Shown here: piece after piece, positions 32,945-41,576 of the stretch | Layout of the letters: each line of letters opens with the position of its first letter | Position numbering within the stretch: position 1 is the first letter of the stretch | NCBI RefSeq assembly: GCF_000633395.1 | Contig: NZ_AYMU01000020.1 | Coordinates: 310,001 to 374,000, forward strand | Source: Pseudomonas sp. PH1b | GTDB taxonomy: Bacteria > Pseudomonadota > Gammaproteobacteria > Pseudomonadales > Pseudomonadaceae | DNA: 64,000 nucleotides | Reading direction: 5' to 3' | The notes under the pieces: model-generated | The model's database searches: none | The model's input: the letters and a program-made list of their open reading frames with translations, nothing else | Told to the model about the DNA's origin: nothing | Position numbers and translations under genes: made by a program

Positions 32945-34164
32945 TGAGCGACATTATCCGCCGTGATCCCCGGGCCGAGTGGATCGCCCGCAACCGCCTG
33001 CACCCGCTGCATGCGGCCATGCAGCCGGCGCAACACAGCTGGATGGGGCCCAATGGCCTGATTCGCAAGAACCCCCACGGCATCGGTTTTATCGGGCCCA
33101 ACGGCCTCAAGCGCATCGACCGCAGTGGCGCCCAGCAGGGTGGCAGTGCCAAACGCACGGCAGCGGCCGAGGTGCAGTTGCCGTTGCATCAGGTGCCGCA
33201 GCCGGCGTTCTACATCAGCGTGGTGCCGGACATGGTCGGTGGTCGCCTGAGCAGCCACGACCGCGACCTGTTGGGCCTGGCCCATCAACTGGCAGGCCAG
33301 GACGGTGCGGTGCTGGCTGTGGTGTTTGGCGAGCACAAGGAGTCGGCCTTTGCCACGGCGGGTGTCGACCGCCTGTTGGTGCTGGTGGGCGACGAGTTTG
33401 AAGGTTATGCACCGGAGCAGCGAGTGCAGGGCTTGCGGGCTGTGGATAACCAGTTCAGCCCGCGTCACTGGCTGCTGCCTGACAGCCGCACCGGTGGTGG
33501 CGAACTGGGTCGGCGCTTTGCCGCGGCCCTGGGCGAACGCCCGGCGACCCGGGTCTGGCAGGTCAAGGACGGGCAGTGCATCGGCCGTGCCGGTGCCGGC
33601 CTGCAGGATCTGGCACAGCCGGTGGCACGCTTGATCCTGGCCGCGGCCGAATGCGCCGAGCCGGTCAGCGAAACCCGCCACGAAGCCTTGCCCGTGGAGT
33701 TATCCACAAGCGTGGCCCGCAGCCTGGCGCGGATCGAGGACCTGGGCGCGGTGGCGGTGGACCCGGCGGCGATTCCCATGGCCGAGGCCGAGTTCATCTT
33801 TTCCGGGGGCAACGGGGTCAAGGACTGGCCACTGTTCCACCAGACCGCCGCGGCCCTGGGGGCCACCGAAGGCGCTTCGCGGGTGGCGGTGGACGACGGC
33901 TTCATGGCCCGTGACCGGCAAGTGGGGGCCAGTGGTATCTGGGTCACCGCGCGGGTCTACGTGGCCGTGGGGATTTCCGGGGCGATCCAGCACCTGCAGG
34001 GCATCGGTGCCTGCGACAAGGTGGTGGCGATCAACCTCGACCCGGGCTGCGACATGATCAAAAGAGCCGACCTGTCGGTGATCGGCGACAGCGCCGAGAT
34101 TCTTCGAGCCTTGATCGCGGCGGTACAGCTCTACCGCAACGGCGCCAAGCGCGATGCGGCTTAA
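32944..34164 (+). CDS. etfA: Electron transfer flavoprotein alpha subunit (dgc-specific)
   Basis: FAD-binding ETF alpha subunit of 406 residues, longer than the housekeeping EtfA (about 310) because of an N-terminal extension of roughly 90 residues rich in MGPNGLIRKNPHGIGF-like repeats. The C-terminal FAD site is clear: GASGIWVTARVYVAVGISGA and DKVVAINLDPGCDMIKRADL. It is translationally coupled to dgcB. A dedicated ETF next to dgcAB suggests it carries electrons from demethylation. Two perfect DnaA-box 9-mers lie inside the gene (33441 and 33700). Confidence 0.93.
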   Translation: MSDIIRRDPRAEWIARNRLHPLHAAMQPAQHSWMGPNGLIRKNPHGIGFIGPNGLKRIDRSGAQQGGSAKRTAAAEVQLPLHQVPQPAFYISVVPDMVGGRLSSHDRDLLGLAHQLAGQDGAVLAVVFGEHKESAFATAGVDRLLVLVGDEFEGYAPEQRVQGLRAVDNQFSPRHWLLPDSRTGGGELGRRFAAALGERPATRVWQVKDGQCIGRAGAGLQDLAQPVARLILAAAECAEPVSETRHEALPVELSTSVARSLARIEDLGAVAVDPAAIPMAEAEFIFSGGNGVKDWPLFHQTAAALGATEGASRVAVDDGFMARDRQVGASGIWVTARVYVAVGISGAIQHLQGIGACDKVVAINLDPGCDMIKRADLSVIGDSAEILRALIAAVQLYRNGAKRDAA

Positions 34165-34173
34165 GGGGACGTT

Positions 34174-34944
34174 ATGAACAGCAATGTGATCAGCCTGGTA
34201 TCGATTGGCGCGCACCCGACCTCGGGCCGTCCACGGCGCGCCGAACAGGATGCCCGGGCGGTAGAGCTGGGCCTGCAACTGGCCGGTGGGCAACTGCAGG
34301 TGCTGCATGCCGGCGACGTCGCCGAACCGGCCCTACGCGCCTACCTGGGCATGGGCCTGGAGCAGTTGCATGTATTGGAGCAACCGGCGGGCGCCGACGC
34401 CCTGCCGGCCCTGACCCAGTACCTGCGGCACGCCGGGGCGCAGGTGGTGCTCACCGGCAGCCAGGCGGAAACCGGCGAGGGCTCGGGCATGCTGCCGTTC
34501 CTGCTGGCAGAGAACCTGGGCTGGCCGCTGGTGGTGGGGCTGGCCGAGGTCGAATCCCTGGCCGATGGCGTGGCCCATGTGCTGCAAGCCTTGCCCCGGG
34601 GCCAGCGGCGCCGGCTCAAGGTGCGCCTGCCGTTCCTCGCCACTGTGGATAACGCCGCGCCGAAACCGCGCCAGAGCGCCTATGGCCCGGCGTGCCGTGG
34701 TTTGTTGCAGGCCGATCAGGTTGTGGTGGTGGAGGACCAGTTACTCACAGCCTGCAGCCTGCAACCGGCCAAACCCCGGCCCAAGCGCCTGAAAGTGATC
34801 AAGGCCAAGAGCGGCGCGGATCGCATGAAGGCCGCCACCGCCAAGGCCAGCGGCGGCACCGGCCAGGTGCTCAAGGGCGCCAGCCCGGAGGCCGGCGCCG
34901 AAGCCATTCTCAAATTGCTCATCGAAGAAGGCGTCGTACGCTGA
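34174..34944 (+). CDS. etfB: Electron transfer flavoprotein beta subunit (dgc-specific)
   Basis: ETF beta subunit of 256 residues that pairs with the preceding EtfA; AMP/FAD partner-binding fold. Recognisable segments are QVVLTGSQAETGEGSGMLPFLLAENLGWPLV and the recognition-loop region LPFLATVDNAAPKPR. The C-terminus is Lys/Ala-rich (RLKVIKAKSGADRMKAATAKASGG). It starts 9 bp after etfA and ends the dgc operon. It contains one DnaA-box 9-mer at 34644. Confidence 0.92.
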   Translation: MNSNVISLVSIGAHPTSGRPRRAEQDARAVELGLQLAGGQLQVLHAGDVAEPALRAYLGMGLEQLHVLEQPAGADALPALTQYLRHAGAQVVLTGSQAETGEGSGMLPFLLAENLGWPLVVGLAEVESLADGVAHVLQALPRGQRRRLKVRLPFLATVDNAAPKPRQSAYGPACRGLLQADQVVVVEDQLLTACSLQPAKPRPKRLKVIKAKSGADRMKAATAKASGGTGQVLKGASPEAGAEAILKLLIEEGVVR

Positions 34945-34983
34945 ACCCAGGTTCATGCAAAAACCTCAAGCCGTGCCCCTAGC

Positions 34984-35070
34984 GTAGGAGCCGGCTTGCC
35001 GGCGAGGGGGCCGTTAGGGTTTTGCACACCTCTGGGCAGCGCCGTTCGCTGGCAAGCCCGCTGCTGCCAG
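34984..35070. repeat. REP pair after etfB
   Basis: GTAGGAGCCGGCTTGCCGGCGA and a degenerate partner TTCGCTGGCAAGCCCGCTGC close the dgc operon. Confidence 0.75.
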
Positions 35071-35109
35071 AGTCGCGATCGGGTTACTCACAATCCCTGT
35101 GTGCGTACC

Positions 35110-35675
35110 TGTGGATAAGGTGTTCGCGCCTTGCTCAAGCCCATGTGGAACAAGCCCTGTAGCCAGCTGTACGAAATTTGAACAGCCTAAGCTGCCGATT
35201 TTTATGGCTTTTTTCCCAGGGTAGAGAAATAGCCGAAAAGACTTTTGCACAGCACTTGCCCCCAAAGTCTGTTGGCGCTTCTGTGGATAAGATGTTCGCT
35301 TACCGCTGCAGGCCCCGCAAAACCTGGCTTTGAATGGTTTGATCAAAAAACACCCAACTATGCTGTTCTGGCTCGATTATTCGGGTAAAGCCTCGATATT
35401 TCGCGGCTTGCAGGGGTTTTCCACAGTCGCTGCTGCCCCAGGCCCCAGTTGCCCCCAAAGTCTGTTGGCCGTTCTGTGGATAAGGTGTTCGCCTTCCGCT
35501 ACAGGCCTTTTAATACGGCTGTTCCAGAGCTTTGTTCAATAATTGATCAATTGCGGGAAAAACGGCAGTTTGCCCATAAGTCACGGATTTTCTTGCCATT
35601 GCCCACTGAAATATCCCCAACGCCTGGGCACTTGCCCACAGTTGCTGTGGGTCAAGCTGTGGACAAGATGTTTGC
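35110..35675 (+). repeat. Degenerate ~180-bp repeats, each with a DnaA box
   Basis: The 18-mer TGTGGATAAGRTGTTCGC occurs at 35110, 35282 and 35475, and with two changes at 35658 (spacings 172, 193 and 183 bp). Two of the copies extend to 59 bp (35256-35314 and 35449-35507), both starting TTGCCCCCAAAGTCTGTTGG and ending CAGGCC. TGTGGATAA is the consensus DnaA box. Confidence 0.8.
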
Positions 35676-35802
35676 GCAAGGCTGCAGCCCGCGTAATCCA
35701 TAGCGTGTACGGCAATAGATCAAATTTCATACAGTTCTAATGGCTTTCTTGACAGTGCCAGGTGGCCTGTCTTCACTGATGGCACAAGGACTTAGCAGCT
35801 AC

Positions 35803-35811
35803 TTATCCACA
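35803..35811 (-). promoter_or_regulatory. Perfect DnaA box, reverse orientation
   Basis: TTATCCACA, the E. coli R1-type consensus, 137 bp after the last repeat of the DnaA-box cluster. Confidence 0.65.
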
Positions 35812-36082
35812 TTCGGTTCAGGGAGCGCAGGCAATGGATTGTCGTTTATCGCAGGCTTCCCCGATCCGGATTTCCCTACCTCGACGTACCCGGCGTCGCG
35901 CCGCCAACCAGCGCGCTCGTCTATAGCCCTGCCCGCGAGCCATCGGCTCCGACGCCATCACTGATCCCCCTGTTTGTGTTTCTGGCGCCAAGGCCTGCCT
36001 GTCCGGCTGCCTGCTGCGCGCTCGGCTTCACCCATTAGAGGCGACCCCAGAGTTGCCCCATCTGCCTGAGAGGAACTTTGTC

Positions 36083-39000
36083 ATGACTCGGATCGCGACC
36101 CCCATCAGCGAGATCCAGGAACGCTACGACGTGATCGTCATCGGCTCCGGCTATGGCGGCGGCATTGCCGCTTCCCGTCTGTCCCGGGCCGGGCGCCGCG
36201 TCTGTCTGCTGGAGCGAGGGCGCGAGATCCAGCCCGGCGAGTACCCCAACACCCTGGCCACCGCCACCGAGGAGTTGCAGGTGCACGATCCCGACGGCCA
36301 CATCGGTTCGCGCACCGGGCTATTCGACCTGCACGTCAATGCCCAGCAGAACGTGGTGGTCGGCTGCGGCCTGGGGGGCACTTCGCTGATCAACGCCAAC
36401 GTCGCCCTGGAGCCCGAGCCCGGGGTGTTCGACGATCCGCGCTGGCCGCGGGCGGTACGCGAGCACCGCGATACCCTGCTCAAGGAGGGCTATGCCCGGG
36501 CCCGGGAGATGCTCAAGCCCAATCCCTATCCCGATTCGGCGCCGACCCTGCCCAAGCTCAAGGCCAACCAGAAGTCCGCGGAGTTCCTCAAGCAGGGCAC
36601 GCATTTCTACAAGCCGCCGATCAACGTGACCTTCGCCAAGCTGCCCAACAACCTCAACCACGTCGGGGTCGAACAGTTGCCCTGCAACCACTGCGGCGAC
36701 TGCGTCTCGGGCTGTAACAACAAGGCCAAGAACACCACCCTGATGAACTACCTGCCGGATGCCTGCAACCATGGCGCCGAGATCTTCTGCCAGGCCCAGG
36801 TGCGCTACCTGGAGCGTGACGGCGATGGCTGGATCGTGCACTTCCAGTACCTGGACAGCGGTCGCGAGAAGTTCTCGGCACCGACCCTGTTCGTCAAGGC
36901 CGACATCGTCGTGCTCAGTGCCGGCACCCTGGGCTCCACGGAAATCCTCCTGCGCTCCAAGGCCAAGGGCCTGTCCACCTCGGACCAGCTGGGCGAGCAC
37001 ATGAGCGGCAACGGCGACATCCTCGGCTTCGGCCACAACTGTGAGCAGACCATCAACGGCATCGGTTTCGGCACCCACCCGGCCAGTGAGATGGAGCCGG
37101 TGGGACCGTGCATCACCTCGATCATCGACATGCGTACCCAGGGCGACTGGCGCAGCCGCATGGTCATTGAGGAAGGCTCGATCCCCGGCGCCCTGGGCCG
37201 GGCCATGGTACCGAGCATGGCGCTGTTCGCCGGGACCCTGGGCAAGGCCACCGACGACAGCCTCAGTGGCAAGCTGGGGTACAAGGAACGCGAGGCCGAA
37301 AGCTTCCTGCGCGGGCCCTACCACGGTGCGCTGCACAACATGCAGACCTACCTGATCATGAGTCATGACAATGGTCGCGGTCGCATGCTGCTGGACGCCA
37401 AGGATCAGCTGCGCATCGACTGGCCGGGGGTTGGCCAGCAACCCAACGTGATTCTTGGCAACGAGCGCCTGTACCAGAGCACCAAGGCGCTGGGCGGAGT
37501 CTGGGTGGAGAACCCGATCTGGACCAAGCTGCTCAAGCACAGCATCGTCTCGGTGCACCCGTTGGGCGGCTGTGTGATGGGTGAAGATGCCGGCCAGGGC
37601 GTGGTCAACCACAAGGGCCAGGTGTTCAGCGGCGTCAGCGGCAACCAGGTCTATCCCGGGCTGTATGTGGCGGACGGCGCGGTGATTCCCACCTCGCTGG
37701 CGGTCAATCCGTTGCTGACCATTTCAGCGGTCAGCGAGCGCAACATGCGCCTGCTGGCAGAGGATCGCGGCTGGAAGATCGACTACAGCCTGCCCTCGGC
37801 CCCGAGCAAGGCGGTGGCGGCGCCGACCCTGGGGGTACAGTTCACCGAAACCATGAAGGGCTATTTCTCCAACGCCTTCACCCAGCCCCAGGGCACCGAC
37901 CTGGCGCTCTATGAGGCGGCGGCCAAGCGCGGCGAGGCGCAGAACTCGCCTATCGAATTCACCCTGACCATCACGGCCAACGACCTCAATCGGATGATCA
38001 AGGAGCCCGAGCACGCCGCGACCCTGGTGGGCACCCTGGAGGCTCCGGCGCTGTCGGCACAACCCCTGGTGGCCAGCCACGGGGTGTTCAACCTGTTCGA
38101 GGAGTTCCAGCAGCAGGTGGGCGTGCGCCACATGAACTACGACATGCGCCTGAGTGCCGAGGACGGCAACGAGTACTATTTCAGCGCCTTCAAGACCGTG
38201 CCCGAAGACCACGGGGTACTGAATATCTGGCCCGATACCAGCACCCTCTACGTGACCCTGTACCGCGGCCAGGACAAGAGCGGCCCGGTGCTGGGCTCCG
38301 GGGTGATGCACATTCTGCCGGCGGACTTCGCCAAGCAGATGACCACCATGAAGGTGCTCAACGCCCGCAACGAGCGTGAGCGCATCGAGGCCCTGGCGCG
38401 TTTTGGCAAGTTCTTCGCCGGGATTCTCTGGGAGAGCTACGGCGGCGTGTTCGCCGGGGACATCTACTTCAACCCCGACGCGCCGCCACGGATCAAGCGG
38501 CCCCTGGATGCGCCGGTGCCGACGGTGCAGTTCTTCGAGACCGAAGACCGGGTGCAGCTGCGCCTGACCCGCTACCAGGCCGGCAGCAAAGGCCCGGTGA
38601 TGTTGGTCCATGGCCTGGGGGTGGGCTCCAACATCTTCTCCACCGACACCATCCAGACCAACCTGCTGGAGTACCTGTGCAAGCACGATTATGACGTCTG
38701 GCTTCTGGATTTCCGGGTCAGCATCCTGCTGCCGGCGAGCAAGCAGGAGTGCAATGGCGACCAGATCGCCGCCTATGACTTCAAGGCCGCCATCGGCCAG
38801 ATCAAGCAAGCCACCGGCGCCCGGGACGTGCAATGCGTGGTGCATTGCTATGGCGCCACGACTTTCTTCATGTCGTTGCTGGCGGGCCTGCAGGACGTGC
38901 GTTCGGTAGTCTGCTCGCAGATTGCCGCCGACACCGTGGTGGCCACCGCTACCGGGATCAAGGCCGGCCTGCACCTGCCGGGAGTGCTCGACGCCATTGG

Positions 39001-39535
39001 CATCAAGTCCCTGACCGCCTATGCCGACAGCAAGGAAAGCTGGTTCAACAAGCTCTACGACACGGCCCTCAACGGCTATGCCCGGCTTGAGGCCCAGGGC
39101 TATTGCACCAACCCGGTGTGCCACCGCATCACCTTCATGTACGCCTCGCTGTACCGCCACGACACCCTCAACCAGAGCCTGCACGACAACCTGCACGAGC
39201 TGTTCGGCGCCTCCAATATCGAGACCTTCGAGCACCTGGCGCTGATCTGTCGCAAGGGGCACCTGGTGGACTTCAAGGGGCGTGACGTCTACATGCCGCA
39301 TTTCGACCGGCTGAAGTTGCCGATCTGCTTTATCAGCGGCGCCGACAACCAGTGCTACCTGCCGCAAAGCACCCTGAAAACCTATGAACGTCTGTGCCAA
39401 CTCCATGGCCCCGAGTTGTTCAGCCGCCACGTGGTGCCAGGTTACGGGCATATCGACTGCATTTTCGGCAAGAACGCCGTGGTGGATGTGTACCCGCTGA
39501 TGCTGGCGCACCTGGAGAAGACCGCCCAGGGCTGA
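36083..39535 (+). CDS. GMC oxidoreductase fused to an alpha/beta hydrolase
   Basis: Two-enzyme fusion of 1150 residues. Residues about 10-580 form a cholesterol-oxidase-like GMC flavoprotein: FAD motif VIVIGSGYGGG at 17-27, four cysteines C201, C204, C207 and C211 in CNHCGDCVSGC, and the active-site SVHPLGGCVMG with a C-terminal YPGLYVADGAVIP. A linker (about 590-800) leads to an alpha/beta hydrolase (LVHGLGVGSN, VVHCYGATT, final GYGHIDC). The nucleophile-elbow residue is Cys922 rather than Ser. The start at 36083 has a GAGAGGAA site. No signal peptide. Substrate unknown; sterol-like or lipid alcohol/ester is a guess. Confidence 0.88.
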   Translation: MTRIATPISEIQERYDVIVIGSGYGGGIAASRLSRAGRRVCLLERGREIQPGEYPNTLATATEELQVHDPDGHIGSRTGLFDLHVNAQQNVVVGCGLGGTSLINANVALEPEPGVFDDPRWPRAVREHRDTLLKEGYARAREMLKPNPYPDSAPTLPKLKANQKSAEFLKQGTHFYKPPINVTFAKLPNNLNHVGVEQLPCNHCGDCVSGCNNKAKNTTLMNYLPDACNHGAEIFCQAQVRYLERDGDGWIVHFQYLDSGREKFSAPTLFVKADIVVLSAGTLGSTEILLRSKAKGLSTSDQLGEHMSGNGDILGFGHNCEQTINGIGFGTHPASEMEPVGPCITSIIDMRTQGDWRSRMVIEEGSIPGALGRAMVPSMALFAGTLGKATDDSLSGKLGYKEREAESFLRGPYHGALHNMQTYLIMSHDNGRGRMLLDAKDQLRIDWPGVGQQPNVILGNERLYQSTKALGGVWVENPIWTKLLKHSIVSVHPLGGCVMGEDAGQGVVNHKGQVFSGVSGNQVYPGLYVADGAVIPTSLAVNPLLTISAVSERNMRLLAEDRGWKIDYSLPSAPSKAVAAPTLGVQFTETMKGYFSNAFTQPQGTDLALYEAAAKRGEAQNSPIEFTLTITANDLNRMIKEPEHAATLVGTLEAPALSAQPLVASHGVFNLFEEFQQQVGVRHMNYDMRLSAEDGNEYYFSAFKTVPEDHGVLNIWPDTSTLYVTLYRGQDKSGPVLGSGVMHILPADFAKQMTTMKVLNARNERERIEALARFGKFFAGILWESYGGVFAGDIYFNPDAPPRIKRPLDAPVPTVQFFETEDRVQLRLTRYQAGSKGPVMLVHGLGVGSNIFSTDTIQTNLLEYLCKHDYDVWLLDFRVSILLPASKQECNGDQIAAYDFKAAIGQIKQATGARDVQCVVHCYGATTFFMSLLAGLQDVRSVVCSQIAADTVVATATGIKAGLHLPGVLDAIGIKSLTAYADSKESWFNKLYDTALNGYARLEAQGYCTNPVCHRITFMYASLYRHDTLNQSLHDNLHELFGASNIETFEHLALICRKGHLVDFKGRDVYMPHFDRLKLPICFISGADNQCYLPQSTLKTYERLCQLHGPELFSRHVVPGYGHIDCIFGKNAVVDVYPLMLAHLEKTAQG

Positions 39536-39660
39536 CGACGGCCGGCTCGCGGCCTGCGGCGCGCCCGTACCGCAGCCGGGCTTGGCGATAGGTACCGCAG
39601 GGCAGGCTCCGGGAGCCTGCCCTGTGGCAGCGGCTACACATGGATGCAGGGAAGGCTCAG

Positions 39661-41529
39661 ATGAACGCTTATATCCGCTGGTTCCAACGCTTTATCTGGA
39701 TGGGCATCGCCATGAACATGGTGTTCGCCCTGCCGGCGCTGTTTGCCCCGGCATTGCTGACCGCGGTGGTCGGCCTGCCGCCGGTGCTGTCCGATCCCTG
39801 GCTGGAAAACGCCGGCATGCTGCTGGTGGGCATCAGCCTGTTCTACATGCCTTCGGGCTGCAACGCGCCACGCTTCGTGGTGCATTCCTGGCTGTGCGTA
39901 CTGTCGCGGCTGATAGCCGTGGCGTTCTGGATCTACCTGATCGACACCAGCAACCAGGCCACGGTGTTCGTGCCCATGCTGATGGGCGACCTCAGCATGT
40001 TCCTGATCCTCGGCATCCTCCTGTACCTGGGCAGCGCCCCGGCCAACCGGCCCTGGGCCTTGCTCTGTGCCGGGCTGCACGACTGGCGCCAGTACTGGGC
40101 CGCGTGCTGGAAGCGCCACAGCTTTCGCGTGGGCAGCCTGGTCCTGCTGCTGGTCCTGGGGGTGGTCGGCTATGCCACCTGGGTCAACATGATTCGCGAG
40201 GTGCCCCAGCCGCCTGAAGCCTCCGACGAGGATCACTTCAAGTACGCCGCCATCGGCCTGGGGATAGAGGCGCGGATTCCCTACTACCTGTTTGCCGTCC
40301 TGCCGCAGATGTGCCCGGAAAAACTCCCGCGCCCCGGTGGCTACGAGGTCTTCGGCTTTCTGTATGAGAATGGCCGGGACCTGCCGGTGGGCATGGCCAA
40401 GCGTCAGTTGGGCTACCCCACGGTGGAGCCCAACTGCGCTCTGTGCCACACCGGTGCCTACCGCGTCAGTGCCAGCGATGTATCCCAGGTGGTGCCCACC
40501 GCTCCGGCCAACCTGATGCAGCTCCAGGCCTTCCAGTGGTTCGCCTACGATTGCGCCAGCGATCCGAAATTCACCGTGGACGCGGTGATGAACGCGATCA
40601 ACGCCAAGTTCCAGCTGGGCTTTGTCGAGCGCCTGTACAACCGCTACCTGATCATCCCCATGGCCAAGAGCGCGCTGCTCAAGCAGAAGCAGGCCTATGC
40701 CTGGCAGAAGCTGCGGCCGCAGCAGGGCCCGGGGCGCACCGACACCTTCAACCCGACCAAGATGGTGGTGTTCGGCTTCCCCGACGATTCCACCATCGGC
40801 ACCGTGGACCTGCCGCAGATCTGGAACCAGAAGCCCCGGGAATCGATGTACCTGCACTGGGACGGCAACAACAACCAGATCCGCGAGCGCAACTACGCCG
40901 CGGCAATGGCGGTGGGCGCGACCCCGGAATCGGTGCTGCCCCAGAGCTTCAATCGGGTCACCAACTGGCTGCTGGGGCACCAGCCACCGGCCTGGCCGTT
41001 CGCCATCGATCAGGCCAAGGCCGCCCAGGGCAAGCCGCTGTGGGAGGCCAACTGCGCCGGCTGCCATGACTTCGGCAAGGCCGATACCGGCCAGGTCACC
41101 ACCAATATCCAGGCACTGGGCACCGACCCCCATCGTCTGGACTCCTTCACCAGCGGCCTGGTGCAAGCCTTCCACGGGTTCAAGAAGCCGCCTTTCGACT
41201 TCGGCGCCTACCGCAAGACCCAGAGCTACAGCAACACCCCCACCGACGGTGTCTGGCTGCGCGCGCCCTACCTGCACAACGGCTCGGTGCCGAGCCTCTG
41301 GGACCTGTTGCAGGCACCGGAGCTCAGGCCCCAGGTGTTCTACACCGGCTCGGATGTGTATGACCCGCAGAAGGTCGGCTTCATCACCAGTGGCGCGGCG
41401 CTACAGGGGCCGGGCCACTTCAAGTACGACACCCACCTGGAGGGCAACAGCAACAGCGGCCATGTGTACGGCACGCAGCTCTCCGACCTGCAGAAATGGC
41501 AGTTGATCGAATACATGAAGACCCTGTGA
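39661..41529 (+). CDS. Membrane-anchored diheme c-type cytochrome (peroxidase/RoxA-like)
   Basis: A 622-residue protein with about four N-terminal hydrophobic segments, then a further anchor (VGSLVLLLVLGVVGYATWV) and a large periplasmic domain. The domain has two heme sites, CALCH and CAGCH, and a C-terminal WLRAPYLHNGSVPSLWDLL, a segment shared by RoxA-like and cytochrome c peroxidase-like diheme proteins. The start is at 39661 after GGAAGG. It follows the GMC-hydrolase gene by 125 bp and could accept electrons from it or perform an oxygenation step; both are inference. Confidence 0.86.
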   Translation: MNAYIRWFQRFIWMGIAMNMVFALPALFAPALLTAVVGLPPVLSDPWLENAGMLLVGISLFYMPSGCNAPRFVVHSWLCVLSRLIAVAFWIYLIDTSNQATVFVPMLMGDLSMFLILGILLYLGSAPANRPWALLCAGLHDWRQYWAACWKRHSFRVGSLVLLLVLGVVGYATWVNMIREVPQPPEASDEDHFKYAAIGLGIEARIPYYLFAVLPQMCPEKLPRPGGYEVFGFLYENGRDLPVGMAKRQLGYPTVEPNCALCHTGAYRVSASDVSQVVPTAPANLMQLQAFQWFAYDCASDPKFTVDAVMNAINAKFQLGFVERLYNRYLIIPMAKSALLKQKQAYAWQKLRPQQGPGRTDTFNPTKMVVFGFPDDSTIGTVDLPQIWNQKPRESMYLHWDGNNNQIRERNYAAAMAVGATPESVLPQSFNRVTNWLLGHQPPAWPFAIDQAKAAQGKPLWEANCAGCHDFGKADTGQVTTNIQALGTDPHRLDSFTSGLVQAFHGFKKPPFDFGAYRKTQSYSNTPTDGVWLRAPYLHNGSVPSLWDLLQAPELRPQVFYTGSDVYDPQKVGFITSGAALQGPGHFKYDTHLEGNSNSGHVYGTQLSDLQKWQLIEYMKTL

Positions 41530-41576
41530 CGCCCGTTCGGCGCCTGTGCAAAGGGACCATCAAGAGGGATGCCAGC

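Larger units (their letters stand above)
35071..36082. other. Long gene-free, DnaA-box-rich intergenic region
   Basis: The largest gap in the window. No frame has a convincing start, codon pattern or family. It carries four copies of an 18-bp motif TGTGGATAAGRTGTTCGC, one further reverse DnaA box at 35803, a perfect AATTGATCAATT palindrome at 35541-35552 and a lower GC content than its surroundings. A TTGACA at 35749 might belong to a promoter for the gene at 36083. The final 180 bp (35900-36082) show no structure that I recognise. Confidence 0.7.

Noticed and set aside
35740..35964. 74-codon ORF in the DnaA-box region
   Set aside because: No ribosome site, contains a DnaA box, Ser/Pro-rich low-complexity translation, no family.
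35071..36082. Chromosomal origin oriC
   Set aside because: DnaA boxes are present, but dnaA, dnaN, rpmH and parAB are not nearby, and no clear AT-rich 13-mer unwinding region was seen.
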